Positions 1-8,916 of a DNA stretch of 64,000 bases are shown piece after piece. The DNA comes from Rhizomicrobium sp. (GTDB taxonomy: Bacteria; Pseudomonadota; Alphaproteobacteria; Micropepsales; Micropepsaceae), in contig JBBCGL010000001.1 in NCBI GenBank assembly GCA_037200385.1, positions 1,488,001 to 1,552,000 of the forward strand. Direction: 5' to 3'. How positions within the stretch are numbered: position 1 is the first letter of the stretch; every line of letters begins with the position of its first letter. Under the pieces are notes generated by a model. The model saw only the letters and a program-made list of their open reading frames with translations, was not told where the DNA came from and searched no databases. Both the position numbers and the translations under genes were made by a program.

Positions 1-1306
1 GAAGACCGGGCGAAGTCGCGTTGCCTTCGCAGCCGCCGTCATAGGGCGACATGAGGAACTGGCACATCAGGTTGCCATAGGTGTAGCCCGGCGCGAGTTC
101 CGTGTTGAGATTGTTGAAATTGACGCTGCCGGCGAGAACCCGGTCGAAGCGGAAGGTCTCGTTGAAATAGTCCGCGCCGGCCATCCAGGTCAGCTTCTGG
201 TCGGAATTCGATTTCCACAGGACCTGCGTATAGAAGTTGTGCAGGCTCTCGTCGCGGTACTGCACCTGCCGGAAGGCGACGGACGGGTCATAGGTCGGAC
301 CGAACGCGGTGTGGTCCTGGTCCTCCTGCAGGTTGAGATGGTAGTTGCGATAGGCCGCCTGCCACTCGAACGTGCCGGCCCAGCTCCGCGTGTCGAAGTT
401 GACGTCCTGCGAGAGATAGGTCTGCTGCCAGCGCTCGGTGTCGGGCGTGTCCTGCGTGATGGTCTGCAGCGTCTCCGGCGCCGAGACCGGCAGGCCGCAG
501 CACGCAACGTTGAAGACCGCCCCAACGCCATTGGGCGCATAAGCCGTGAAGGACGGGCCGTGCACCTCCTGGATCTCGGCGGTCCACAGGACCGAGAGCT
601 GGTCCGTCACATCCCATTTCGCCCCGAGGCGGCCGCCCATGTCGCGCTTGCGGTCGATATATTGGTTGAGGGTGATGTTGTAGAGCTGGCCCTCGTCCTG
701 GTTGATCCACCAGCCGGTCGCGCGCACCGCGAAATTGTCGGTGATCGGAACGTTCACCGCGCCCTGGATCTCGCTGCGCTGGTAGCGGCCATAGTCGCCG
801 GTGACGTAGCCGCCGAAGCCGTCCGTGCTCGGGGTGGCGTAGATGACGTTGACGACGCCGCCGACCGCGTCGCGGCCATAGAGGCCGGATTGCGGCCCGC
901 TCAGGACCTCGACCCGCGCCACGTCGATCTGGGCGCCCAGATTGCCGCGCTGGCCGCCGTTGAAGATGCCGTTCCGGTAGAGGCCGAAATTCGGCTCCGC
1001 GTTGATGTCCGCCTGATGGACGCCGCGGATGTTGATGAAGGTCTCGAAATTCTCCGAATCGTCCGGCAGGACCGCGTTGGGCACCATGGCGATCACCGAC
1101 TTCAGGTCGGTGTAGCCGAGGTTCTTGATCTGGTCGCCGGAGATCGCCGTGACCGTGGCCGGCACGTCGATGAGCTTCTGCTCGCGACGCTCGGCCGTGA
1201 CGGTCACGGTCTCGATATTGTCGTCAGCGGACGCGATGACCGGCCAGAAAACCGGCGCGGCGACGGAAGCGAGAAGAAACGCCCTGAGTGCTGCAGATAC
1301 GCGCAT
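1..1306 (-). CDS. TonB-dependent outer-membrane receptor (N-terminal part, truncated by window edge)
   Basis: Reading from the ATG at 1306, the frame stays open to the left edge of the window (435 codons seen), so the C-terminal part of the barrel lies outside. The N-terminus is a signal peptide (hydrophobic stretch, then a cut near ASADD), followed by a TonB box of the type ETVTVTAERR and a plug domain with the usual VARVEVLSGPQSGLYGRDAVGGVVNV region. The protein would import a bulky substrate across the outer membrane using TonB energy. It is divergent from the ornithine cyclodeaminase-family gene at 1526, and the gap holds two copies of an inverted repeat that also occurs at 7669 and 8871, which suggests the transported substrate is what the neighbouring peptidase, amidase and aminotransferases process. 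The substrate itself cannot be read from the sequence. Confidence 0.9.
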   Translation of the reverse strand, partial: MRVSAALRAFLLASVAAPVFWPVIASADDNIETVTVTAERREQKLIDVPATVTAISGDQIKNLGYTDLKSVIAMVPNAVLPDDSENFETFINIRGVHQADINAEPNFGLYRNGIFNGGQRGNLGAQIDVARVEVLSGPQSGLYGRDAVGGVVNVIYATPSTDGFGGYVTGDYGRYQRSEIQGAVNVPITDNFAVRATGWWINQDEGQLYNITLNQYIDRKRDMGGRLGAKWDVTDQLSVLWTAEIQEVHGPSFTAYAPNGVGAVFNVACCGLPVSAPETLQTITQDTPDTERWQQTYLSQDVNFDTRSWAGTFEWQAAYRNYHLNLQEDQDHTAFGPTYDPSVAFRQVQYRDESLHNFYTQVLWKSNSDQKLTWMAGADYFNETFRFDRVLAGSVNFNNLNTELAPGYTYGNLMCQFLMSPYDGGCEGNATSPGL

Positions 1307-1363
1307 GTCGACCCCTCACACAAGCGCAGCGTGACACGATCACCCCGATGTCGTCACACCACT

Positions 1364-1417
1364 AATATGAACATAGTTTACTTAGGGAATTTTTCGAATG
1401 TCAACGTCGTTCATATT
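1364..1417. promoter_or_regulatory. Two tandem operator-like inverted repeats in a divergent promoter region
   Basis: Copy 1 (1364-1384) is AATATGAAC, three bases, then a degenerate right half GTTTACTTA. Copy 2 (1397-1417) is a degenerate left half AATGTCAAC, three bases, then GTTCATATT. Each has one good half matching the perfect element at 7669-7695. They lie between the divergent TonB receptor and cyclodeaminase-family genes, about 58 bp upstream of the receptor start. The rest of the 219-bp gap shows nothing else I can name. Confidence 0.6.
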
Positions 1418-1525
1418 GGCAGGGCACTCCGTCATGCCTATAGTTTGCGCGAAATCTGCATGCATCCTCGGCACTTGCCGAACAAGCGCGCAGCAAGCCG
1501 GCGCCGCCGATAATTTCCCGGGACT

Positions 1526-2497
1526 GTGACCTTGAAAGCACCTTTGGTCGTGACGCGCGCCGAGATCGAAGCCCTCCTTCCGAGGATCGATGCGGTCGGC
1601 GCGATGGCGCGCGCGTTCGCCGCCTATTCCGCGGGCCGCGCCATCGTCCCGCCGGTCGGCGAAATCCTGTTTTCGGAGGTCGATGGCGAGGCGCACATCA
1701 AATCCGGTTATATCGCGGGCGATGCGCTGTTCGTGGTCAAGGTCGCGACCGGCTTCTATCGCAACGCCGCCCGCGGCTTGCCGGCGAATTCGGGCGCCCT
1801 GCTGGTGTTCAGCGCCGTCGACGGCATGGTGCGGGCCGTTCTCCTGGATGAGGGCCTGTTGACCAACTATCGCACGGCGGCGGCCGGCGCCCTCGCCGCG
1901 CAATATCTCGCGCCCGGCATGGTCTCGAAGATCGGTCTCCTCGGCTCCGGCGTACAGGCCCGGCTCCAGGCCGAGTTGCTGCGAACCGTGACGCCCTGCC
2001 GCTCGGTGATCCTCTGGGCGCGCCGCACGGATGCGGCGCGCGCCTGTGCCGGCGATCTCGAAGCCGCCGGTTTCGACGTCAGCGTCGCCGCCACGCCCGC
2101 CGCCGTCGCGGCACAGGCCAATCTGATCGTGTCCGTGACCGCCTCGCGGCAAGCCCTCCTGACGGCCGCCGACATCCGCCCCGGAACGCATATCAGCGCC
2201 ATCGGCTCCGACACGCCGGAGAAGCAGGAGCTTGCGCCGGACCTCTTGGCCCGGGCCGACATCGTGGTGGTGGACAGCAGGAGCCAGGCGCTCGAGCGCG
2301 GCGAGCTGCACCACGCGCTTGCCGCCTATCCAAGGCTAGCGGACAGCGCCCTCGAGATCGGTGCCATCGCGAGCGGCAAGGCGCGCGGCCGGACGTCGGA
2401 CGGCCAGATCACGATCGCGGACCTGACCGGCGTCGCGGTGCAGGACGTCGAGATCGCGAAAGCTGTCCTCGACGCCATCGAAAAGGAAAGAGCATGA
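1526..2497 (+). CDS. Ornithine cyclodeaminase / mu-crystallin family protein
   Basis: The 323-residue product has the length and layout of the ornithine cyclodeaminase/mu-crystallin family: an N-terminal substrate-binding part with the RTAAAGALAAQYLA segment, then a Rossmann fold with the glycine motif IGLLGSGVQAR near residues 137-147, and a late SDGQITIADLTGVAVQD segment typical of the family. Members are NAD(P)-dependent and act on amino acids or imines (ornithine cyclodeaminase, alanine dehydrogenase, ketimine reductase, opine-type synthesis). The exact reaction cannot be assigned. The start is GTG at 1526; a TTG at 1532 is a weaker alternative. The stop overlaps the start of the next gene by 4 bp (ATGA), so it is translationally coupled to the aminotransferase, which fits joint processing of one amino-acid-like substrate. 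Confidence 0.85.
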   Translation: MTLKAPLVVTRAEIEALLPRIDAVGAMARAFAAYSAGRAIVPPVGEILFSEVDGEAHIKSGYIAGDALFVVKVATGFYRNAARGLPANSGALLVFSAVDGMVRAVLLDEGLLTNYRTAAAGALAAQYLAPGMVSKIGLLGSGVQARLQAELLRTVTPCRSVILWARRTDAARACAGDLEAAGFDVSVAATPAAVAAQANLIVSVTASRQALLTAADIRPGTHISAIGSDTPEKQELAPDLLARADIVVVDSRSQALERGELHHALAAYPRLADSALEIGAIASGKARGRTSDGQITIADLTGVAVQDVEIAKAVLDAIEKERA

Positions 2498-3609
2498 GCG
2501 CGATCGACACTTTCGTCCTGGAGCGCAGCCAGTCGCTCTACGAGAACACGGTCGAGATCAATCTCACCGAGAGCGGCGTCGAGCCGCTGACGCTCGAAAC
2601 CCTGCTGTCGCCGGCCGAGCTGGCCGAACTGCACAAGCTGCGGCTGGGCTATAACTATACCGAGGGCACGCCGGAATTGCGGGCGGCGATCGCGACCTGG
2701 TATCCGGGCGCCCGCGCCGAAAACGTGCTCGTCACCACGGGCGCGGCGGAAGCGAATTTCCTGGCGGCCTGGGCGCTTCTGTCGCCCAAGGATACGCTCG
2801 CCTTCATGGTGCCGAACTTCATGCAGCTGCATGGGCTGGGACGCAATCTCGGCGCGACCGTGAAGACGTTTCCGCTCGATCCCCGCAAGGGCTGGCAGCT
2901 CGACCGCGCGGCGTTCGGCGCGGCGGCGAAAGGTGCGACGCTCATCGCCTTGTGCAATCCGAACAATCCGAGCGGCGCGGTGCTGTCGCGGGCGGACATG
3001 GACGTCGTCGCCGCGACGGCGAAGGCGGAGAATGCCTGGCTGCTGTGCGACGAGATCTATCGCGGCTCGGAGATCGACGGCCGGGCGGAGACGCCGAGCT
3101 TCTGGGGCGCCACCGACCGCACGATCGTGACCTCGAGCACGTCCAAATCGCTGGCGCATGCCGGCCTGCGGCTGGGCTGGATCGTCGCGCCGCCGGACTT
3201 CATCTACGAATGCATGCGGCGGCAGGACTACACGACCATCGGCACGGGGCCGATCAACCAGTTCCTCGGCGCCAAGCTGCTGGCGCCGGCGCGCCGCAAC
3301 GAGATCCTGGCGCGCAGCCGTGCCATCCTCGCCCGCAATCTCGGCGTGATCGATGGCTGGATCTCGCGCTGGAACGGCCGGCTCGCCTATGACCGCCCGG
3401 CGGCGGGCGGCATGGTGTTCGTGCGCTACGACGTCAAGATCGGCTCGGCGGCGCTGAGCGACCTACTGCGCGAGAAGAAGGGGACATTCGTCGTCGCCGG
3501 CGAGTGGTTCGGCATGGACGGCCACCTGCGCATCGGCACCGGCGGCCACGCCCATGAACTCGAAGAAGGCCTCAGGCGGATCGACGACGTGCTGCGCGCG
3601 ATCGCCTGA
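2494..3609 (+). CDS. PLP-dependent class I/II aminotransferase
   Basis: 371 residues with the fold-type I aminotransferase landmarks: NPNNPSG near 155-161, the cofactor-holding Asp in LLCDEIYR (Asp186), the Schiff-base Lys in TSSTSKS (Lys218) and the downstream LRLGW arginine. It transfers an amino group between an amino acid and a 2-oxo acid in the cytoplasm; the substrate is unknown. It follows the cyclodeaminase-family gene with an ATGA overlap and converges on the amidase gene with 4 bp between the stops. A second, divergent aminotransferase of the same class lies at 7724-8827, so the cluster carries two distinct members. The N-terminal segment (ERSQSLYENTVEINLTESG) resembles capreomycidine synthase/ACC synthase-like subgroups only loosely, and I would not name it further. 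Confidence 0.88.
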   Translation: MSAIDTFVLERSQSLYENTVEINLTESGVEPLTLETLLSPAELAELHKLRLGYNYTEGTPELRAAIATWYPGARAENVLVTTGAAEANFLAAWALLSPKDTLAFMVPNFMQLHGLGRNLGATVKTFPLDPRKGWQLDRAAFGAAAKGATLIALCNPNNPSGAVLSRADMDVVAATAKAENAWLLCDEIYRGSEIDGRAETPSFWGATDRTIVTSSTSKSLAHAGLRLGWIVAPPDFIYECMRRQDYTTIGTGPINQFLGAKLLAPARRNEILARSRAILARNLGVIDGWISRWNGRLAYDRPAAGGMVFVRYDVKIGSAALSDLLREKKGTFVVAGEWFGMDGHLRIGTGGHAHELEEGLRRIDDVLRAIA

Positions 3610-3613
3610 GCCT

Positions 3614-5005
3614 TCAATTCCAAGGATACGTCCAGGGGAACGCCTGCTCGTAGAGACGGGCCAGGCGCAGCAGGATGTCGTCGCGGTGGCGGCGCGCCGT
3701 GATCTGCAGACCGACCGGCAAGCCGTCCGAGGTGAATCCCGCGGGGATCGAGATCGAGGGATTCCAGCAGGCATTGGCGAGCATCCCAAAGGGCTCGACG
3801 CCGGTCTCGCTGGCATCGCGGCCGTCGATCACCTGCGGCGGCGTGATATCGGCCTTGTAAGGCCGGCAGCCGGTCGCGGGCGACATGAGCAGATCGTTCT
3901 CGCGAAAGAAATCGGCCACCTCATAGGTCAGCTTCTCGATGTTCTTCCAGCTCTGCTTGAGGTCGATCTCGTCCCGGCGGTCGCGGATGCGTCCGAGGAA
4001 GAACTGCGTGGTGTCGGCCAGCTTGTCGAAACCGCCGGGCAGGATGCCGTCGCGGATGAAATCGGCCTCCAGCGTGCCGAGATTGAGCGCGCCCCAGTCG
4101 CGCAGGATGTTGGTGGAGTGGAAGAGCTGGTCCACTTCGGCCAGCTTGGCGACCGCGATCAGGCGCGTCGCGGCCTGGCGCGCCAGCGCGATGACTTCGG
4201 GCTCGACCACCGCATAGCCGCAATCGGGGGTGAAGACCGTGCGCAGCCGCGAGACGTCCAGCGTCTCGATGATGTCTTCGTAGAGATAGGGAACCTGCGG
4301 CAGCGACTGGCGGTCGCGGTCGTCCGGGCCGGCGGCGACGTCGAGATAGCGCGCCAGGTCGGCCGTGCTGCGCGTCACCGTTCCGTGCACGGACCAGTTC
4401 GCGAAGCCGTTCACCTTGGCGATCCGGGCATGGCTGGGCTTGAGGCCGATCAGGTTGGTGAAGGCCGCGGGCTGGCGGATCGAGCCGCCGCCGTCGGTCG
4501 AGGTCGCGAACGGCACCATGCCGGCCGCCACCGCCGCAGCGGAGCCGCCGCTGGAGCCGCCCGGCGTCATCTCCGGATTCCACGGATTGCGCGTCACCCC
4601 CCAGGCCTTGGTGAAGGTCGCGGAGTCCATGCCGAATTCGGCGGTCGCGGTCTTGCCGAGCGGAATGGCGCCGGCGGCGCGCAGCCGCGCGACATGCGGC
4701 GAATCCTTCGTCTTGATCGGCGTGTCGAGCATGAAGACGGAGCCCTGCGTCGTCCGGAAGCCGGCACAATCCTCGAGGTCCTTCACGCCGAAGGGCACGC
4801 CCGCGAGCTTGCCCGGGTCCTCGCCCCGCGCCACCTTGGCGTCGATCGCGTCGGCCATGCGAAAGGCATTGTCGCGATCGAGCACGATGAAGGCGTTGAC
4901 GGCGGGATTGCGCGCGTCGATCGCGGCCAGCGCGCCGGCGACCGCGTCGCGCGCCTTCATCTCGCCGCGGCGCACCTTGTTGGAAATCTCGACAAGCGAC
5001 GGCAT
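3614..5005 (-). CDS. Amidase signature family hydrolase
   Basis: 463 residues with the complete amidase-signature Ser-cisSer-Lys triad: Lys75 in PFGVKDLEDCAG, the GGSSGGSA loop at 149-156 and the nucleophile Ser175 in DGGGSIRQPA. Such enzymes hydrolyse C-N bonds of amides, N-acyl amino acids or peptide amides. It is not GatA of the transamidosome by context, since no gatB or gatC is nearby. It starts 9 bp after the pepN stop on the same strand, so aminotransferase, pepN and amidase form one leftward unit. This arrangement supports step-wise degradation of a peptide-like or N-acylated compound. The physiological substrate is unknown. Confidence 0.88.
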   Translation of the reverse strand: MPSLVEISNKVRRGEMKARDAVAGALAAIDARNPAVNAFIVLDRDNAFRMADAIDAKVARGEDPGKLAGVPFGVKDLEDCAGFRTTQGSVFMLDTPIKTKDSPHVARLRAAGAIPLGKTATAEFGMDSATFTKAWGVTRNPWNPEMTPGGSSGGSAAAVAAGMVPFATSTDGGGSIRQPAAFTNLIGLKPSHARIAKVNGFANWSVHGTVTRSTADLARYLDVAAGPDDRDRQSLPQVPYLYEDIIETLDVSRLRTVFTPDCGYAVVEPEVIALARQAATRLIAVAKLAEVDQLFHSTNILRDWGALNLGTLEADFIRDGILPGGFDKLADTTQFFLGRIRDRRDEIDLKQSWKNIEKLTYEVADFFRENDLLMSPATGCRPYKADITPPQVIDGRDASETGVEPFGMLANACWNPSISIPAGFTSDGLPVGLQITARRHRDDILLRLARLYEQAFPWTYPWN

Positions 5006-5014
5006 CGCACGCTC

Positions 5015-7660
5015 CTATTGCAGGGCCCTGGTGACGTTCTCGGCCAGCCCTTTGGAAATCCCGTGTGTTCCCGCGACGCGCTCCAGCGCCTTGCGCATCA
5101 GCGCCTGGCGGTGGGGATCGTAGCGCCGCCACTGGTTGATCTGCGGCATGATGTAGTGGCCGCCGGTGCGGCCCATCCTGTCGATCATCAGCAGGCGGTC
5201 GGCGAGGAATTCGTAGCCCTTGCCGCTCGGGTCGTGGAACGCCACCCGGTTCTGCCGGCAGAAGCCGCCGTAATACAGCATGCCGCGCGCCCGGTTGTTG
5301 AAGTCGAAGGCGGGGTGCTCCTCCAATGCGATGATGCGGTCCACCGCGCCCGGGGCGCGCGACAGCGCCTGGGCGCCGAACCACTTGTCCACCACGGTGG
5401 AGTTGCTCTTCCAGCGCTCATAGAACCAGGCGACGCCCTCGTCGCGTTCCGGCCGGTCCATGTGGGTCAGCGTGCACAGCGCTTCGTACATGTCGGTCAT
5501 GTTTGTGGCCGATTTGAGCTGCGCCAGCGCGAGCTTTGCCGATGGTTCTCCGCCCAGCGTCGCCAGCAGGTCCAGCACGACGTTCTTCAGCCGGCGCCGG
5601 GAGATGCCGGCGATGTCCGGCGCATAAGGCCCGCTCTCGCGGAGCTCGGCGTAAAGATCGACGAGCTTGTCGCCGAACCGCTCGGCGACGGCGCGGCGCA
5701 GGAAATTGCGTCCCGCGACCTGCCCGTCCAGATCGATCTGCGCCAGCCCCTCGCTCACCATCGGCTCGTCGGGGATGGCGAGGATCTGCGAACGCAGCAG
5801 CTTGTCGCCATTGCTGTCGGTCAGCACACGGCCGATGGCGGCGAGGTAGGATGGCGGCACCTGCAACGCCTTGCCGGCGGAAATGTCCGAAGCGAGGCCG
5901 CGGATGAGGCGGACGCCGAGCGTCTGCGCCGCGTCCCAGCGCGCGAAGGGATCGCTGTCGCCGGCGATCAGGATCGCCAGATCGTCGTTCGAAAGCCCGG
6001 CGTCGACGGTGACCGGCGCCGAAAACCCGCGCAGCAGGGACGGCACGGGCTCCGACTCGACGTCGTCGAAGACGAAGGTCTGCTCGGCCTGCGTGAAATC
6101 GAGCACGGCCGATTCGGCTTCGCGGCCGTCCAGCGAAAAGCGCAACGGCGCGCCGTCGCGCGACAGCAGGCCAACGGCGACCGGGATCTGGAACGGCAGC
6201 GTGTCCGGCTGACCGGCGGTCGGCGGACAGGTCTGTGTCAGCGACAGGCGATACTGCCTCCTGGCGGCGTCATAGGCGCCACGCGCCGCGATGCGCGGCC
6301 GCCCCGCCTGCGTGTACCAGCGGCGGAACTGGCCGAGGTCGCGGCCCGACGCCGCTTCCATCGCGGCCAGCCATTCGTCGATCGTCACCGCCTTGCCGTC
6401 ATTGCGCGCGATGTAGAGGTCGAAGCCCTTGCGAAAGACCTCGGGGCTCAGCATCGCGCGCAGCATGCGCACCAGTTCGGCGCCCTTGTCGTAGACGGTG
6501 TTGGTGTAGAAATTGTCGATCTCGGCATAGGCCGGCGGCTGCACCGGATGGGCGGCGGCGCCGTCGTCCTCGGTGAACTGGTTGCGGCGCAGCGCCTGCA
6601 CGCCCTCGACCCGCCAGACCCCGGCCGCCATCTTGTCCTCGATGAACTGCTGGTCGCGGAAGCGGGTGAGGCCCTCCTTGAGACAGAGCTGGAACCAGTC
6701 GCGGCAGGTGACGCGGTTGCCGGTCCAGTTGTGGAACTGCTCATGGCCGATGATGCGCTCGATGATCACATAGTCGCCGTCGGTCGTGATGTCGGGATCG
6801 GTGACGATGCCATGGGCCTCGAACAGGTTGAGGCCCTTGTTCTCCATCGCGCCCGCCCAGCCGGTCAGGGCGACGATGTTGTAGACGTCGAGATCGTATT
6901 CGAGGCCGTAGGTCTCCTCGTCCCAGGCGAGCGAGCGCTTGACGACGTCCATCGCGAAGCGGCAGCGCGATACGAGATCGTGATCGGCATAGATGCCGAG
7001 CTTCACCGGTCGTCCGCTCCGGGTGACGAAACTGTCCTCCAGCAGGCCGAAATCGCCGGCGAACACGCCGAAGATGTAGGACGGCTTGGGCCAGGGATCG
7101 ACCCAGGTCGCCCAGTGCCGGCCGTCCGGCAGCATGCCGGCACTTTCCGGATTGCCGTTCGACAGCAGGACGGGATATTTCGCTGCGTCCGCCCGCAGGG
7201 TCACGCGGTAGCGCGCCAGCACGTCCGGCCGGTCGAGGAAATAGGTGATGTCGCGAAAGCCTTCCGCCTCGCACTGTGTGGCGAGCTTGCCGCCCAGCTC
7301 GAAAAGCCCCTTGGCCGTGCTGTTCTGCGCCGGAGCGATCGCGGTCGCGATCTCCAGCGTGAAGGAATCGGGCACGCCCGGAATGACGAGCTGCCCACCA
7401 TTCGCCAGGAACGCGGCGCCCGATAGCGAGCGGCCGTCGAGCCTGAGTCCGACGAGCTCCATCGCCTCGCCGCCGTCCAGCACCAGGGGCGCCTCGGGTG
7501 CGGCGGTATCGGCGCGGCGCAGCGTCATGCGGTTTTCGACGATCGTGCGCGCGGCATCGAGATCGAAGGTCAGCTCGACCGTGTCGATGTGGAAATCCGG
7601 CGCGCGGTAGTCGGCGAGGCGGACGGTCCCTTCGATCTGCGGCGTTGCTTCTGACGACAT
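5015..7660 (-). CDS. pepN: Aminopeptidase N (M1 family zinc metallopeptidase)
   Basis: 881 residues, close to E. coli PepN (870). The M1 signatures are intact: the substrate-recognition GAMEN at 270-274, the zinc motif HEQFH at 306-310 and the third ligand Glu329 in CLKEGLTRF, inside the PepN-specific block HEQFHNWTGNRVTCRDWFQL. It removes N-terminal amino acids from peptides in the cytoplasm. The chosen start is ATG 7660; a GTG two codons upstream is possible. An unusually perfect palindrome (7669-7695) ends only 8 bp before this start and no good Shine-Dalgarno is visible, so a repressor bound there would cover the translation start region. PepN is usually a stand-alone housekeeping gene; here it sits in a catabolic unit with an amidase and an aminotransferase. 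Confidence 0.95.
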   Translation of the reverse strand: MSSEATPQIEGTVRLADYRAPDFHIDTVELTFDLDAARTIVENRMTLRRADTAAPEAPLVLDGGEAMELVGLRLDGRSLSGAAFLANGGQLVIPGVPDSFTLEIATAIAPAQNSTAKGLFELGGKLATQCEAEGFRDITYFLDRPDVLARYRVTLRADAAKYPVLLSNGNPESAGMLPDGRHWATWVDPWPKPSYIFGVFAGDFGLLEDSFVTRSGRPVKLGIYADHDLVSRCRFAMDVVKRSLAWDEETYGLEYDLDVYNIVALTGWAGAMENKGLNLFEAHGIVTDPDITTDGDYVIIERIIGHEQFHNWTGNRVTCRDWFQLCLKEGLTRFRDQQFIEDKMAAGVWRVEGVQALRRNQFTEDDGAAAHPVQPPAYAEIDNFYTNTVYDKGAELVRMLRAMLSPEVFRKGFDLYIARNDGKAVTIDEWLAAMEAASGRDLGQFRRWYTQAGRPRIAARGAYDAARRQYRLSLTQTCPPTAGQPDTLPFQIPVAVGLLSRDGAPLRFSLDGREAESAVLDFTQAEQTFVFDDVESEPVPSLLRGFSAPVTVDAGLSNDDLAILIAGDSDPFARWDAAQTLGVRLIRGLASDISAGKALQVPPSYLAAIGRVLTDSNGDKLLRSQILAIPDEPMVSEGLAQIDLDGQVAGRNFLRRAVAERFGDKLVDLYAELRESGPYAPDIAGISRRRLKNVVLDLLATLGGEPSAKLALAQLKSATNMTDMYEALCTLTHMDRPERDEGVAWFYERWKSNSTVVDKWFGAQALSRAPGAVDRIIALEEHPAFDFNNRARGMLYYGGFCRQNRVAFHDPSGKGYEFLADRLLMIDRMGRTGGHYIMPQINQWRRYDPHRQALMRKALERVAGTHGISKGLAENVTRALQ

Positions 7661-7668
7661 GCGCACGA

Positions 7669-7695
7669 GCCTATATGAACAACGTTCATATAGGC
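7669..7695. promoter_or_regulatory. Perfect 12-bp inverted repeat (operator candidate) before pepN
   Basis: The arm GCCTATATGAAC (7669-7680) is followed by AAC and then its exact complement (7684-7695). The core matches the elements at 1364-1417 and 8871-8889. It lies in the 63-bp gap between the aminotransferase stop (7724) and the pepN start (7660), so it may control an internal promoter. No regulator gene is found next to it. Confidence 0.75.
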
Positions 7696-7723
7696 AAGCG
7701 CCGGCGCGCGTCCGCCGCTCTGC

Positions 7724-8827
7724 TCATTCTTCGCGCAGGCTGCGCGATATCCCGGCGAGGCCGGCCTCCAGCTCCGCGAAGGTCGGCCAGCCGAAGCCGA
7801 GCCGGAAATAGCTGTCCGGCATCTCGAACCAATGACCCGGCCCCACATAGGTCCCATGCCTTGCGAGCAACCGCTTGTAGAACGCGTCCAAGCCGCCTTT
7901 CGGCGTTTCCCGGATGCGCGGGAAGCACACCACGCCGCCCGACGGCTTCACCCATTCCAGCCGGTCCTCATCCGCCAGCCATTGCGCGACAAGCTCGCGG
8001 CGGCGGCGCATCTCGCCCATGGTCGCCGCCAGAAGCGGCTCGCGGTTCTTCAGGATCTCGAGGGCGACCCATTCGTCGATCACGCTGCCGCAGATGGTCA
8101 TCTGCTCCTTGGCCGCGAGGAATTTCTCCTTGAGGCCCGGATCGCGGGTGATGAGCCAGCCGGCCCGGATGCCGGGCACGCCATACGCCTTGGAGAGCGA
8201 CGAGACCGAGATGACATGCTCGCCGAGCGACGCGGCCGGCGGCAGGGCGGCGTCGAACGACAGATCGCGGTAGGTCTCGTCCACCAGCAGGTGGCAGCCA
8301 TGCTGGCGCGCCAGACGGACCAGGGCGTCGAGCTCGCCGCGGGTAAGCGACGTGCCGGTCGGGTTGTGCGGACAGGTCACGCTGATCAGGCGGGTGCGCG
8401 GCGTGATCGCGGCGGCGAGCTCCGCCATGTCGATCCGGAAGGCATTGTCAAATTTCAGATCGATGAAGGCGATCGCGCAGCCGATGGCGCGCGGGGTCTC
8501 CAGGTTGGTCGCGTAGTTCGGCCGGATGACGACCAGCCCGTCCTCCGGCCCCAGCAGCGTGGTCGCCACGATGAACAGCGCGCCGGCGGCGCCCATGGTG
8601 ATCAGGACGTCGTCGGCCGACAGACCGTCGCCGTCTGCCGCGATGAGGGCGCGGAGTTCCGCGCTGCCGCGATGCTCGCCGTAAAGAAGCGTCAGGTCCG
8701 GCACCGACAGCCCCAAGGACGAGAGCGAGCGGTCGGCGACCGAGCTCTCCGAAAGGTTGTGGCGGATCAGGTCGTAGCCGTATTCCTCCGGCGATTCGAC
8801 TTCGATCGGCATTCTCTTGTAGCGCAT
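7724..8827 (-). CDS. PLP-dependent class I/II aminotransferase (second in cluster)
   Basis: With the start at ATG 8827 (MRYKRMPIEV) the product has 367 residues. Fold-type I features are clear: CPHNPTGTS near 152-160, the pyridine-binding Asp in LLVDETYRDL (Asp183), and the Schiff-base Lys in SSLSKAYG (Lys213). The frame extends 25 codons further upstream, but that extension would run through the operator at 8871-8889, so the shorter start is preferred; ATG 8812 is also possible. The protein is only distantly similar to the aminotransferase at 2494. It heads the leftward unit aminotransferase-pepN-amidase and is divergent from the HD-domain gene. The amino donor is not predictable. Confidence 0.87.
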   Translation of the reverse strand: MRYKRMPIEVESPEEYGYDLIRHNLSESSVADRSLSSLGLSVPDLTLLYGEHRGSAELRALIAADGDGLSADDVLITMGAAGALFIVATTLLGPEDGLVVIRPNYATNLETPRAIGCAIAFIDLKFDNAFRIDMAELAAAITPRTRLISVTCPHNPTGTSLTRGELDALVRLARQHGCHLLVDETYRDLSFDAALPPAASLGEHVISVSSLSKAYGVPGIRAGWLITRDPGLKEKFLAAKEQMTICGSVIDEWVALEILKNREPLLAATMGEMRRRRELVAQWLADEDRLEWVKPSGGVVCFPRIRETPKGGLDAFYKRLLARHGTYVGPGHWFEMPDSYFRLGFGWPTFAELEAGLAGISRSLREE

Positions 8828-8870
8828 CGCCCTGCCCCGCCCGAAAACGGCTTGTGTCGGCCGCCCGCTG

Positions 8871-8889
8871 ATATTAACACCGTTTATAT
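8871..8889. promoter_or_regulatory. Near-perfect inverted repeat between divergent aminotransferase and HD genes
   Basis: ATATTAAC, three bases ACC, then GTTTATAT: one mismatch from a perfect 8-bp palindrome and the same architecture as 7669-7695. It is centred 28 bp before the aminotransferase start is counted back from 8827 by about 53 bp, and about 37 bp before the HD gene start at 8917, so one bound protein could control both directions. Confidence 0.65.
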
Positions 8890-8916
8890 TACTGCTGTCC
8901 ATCGTGAGGTCACGCC

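Noticed and set aside
3614-5005. GatA subunit of glutamyl-tRNA amidotransferase
   Set aside because: The amidase triad is shared, but no gatB or gatC is adjacent and the gene lies in a catabolic unit.
3554-7426. A 1290-codon open frame on the plus strand
   Set aside because: It lies opposite the amidase and pepN genes, is extremely rich in Arg, Ala, Gly and Val, and has no recognisable domain. It is the usual antisense open frame of high-GC coding DNA.
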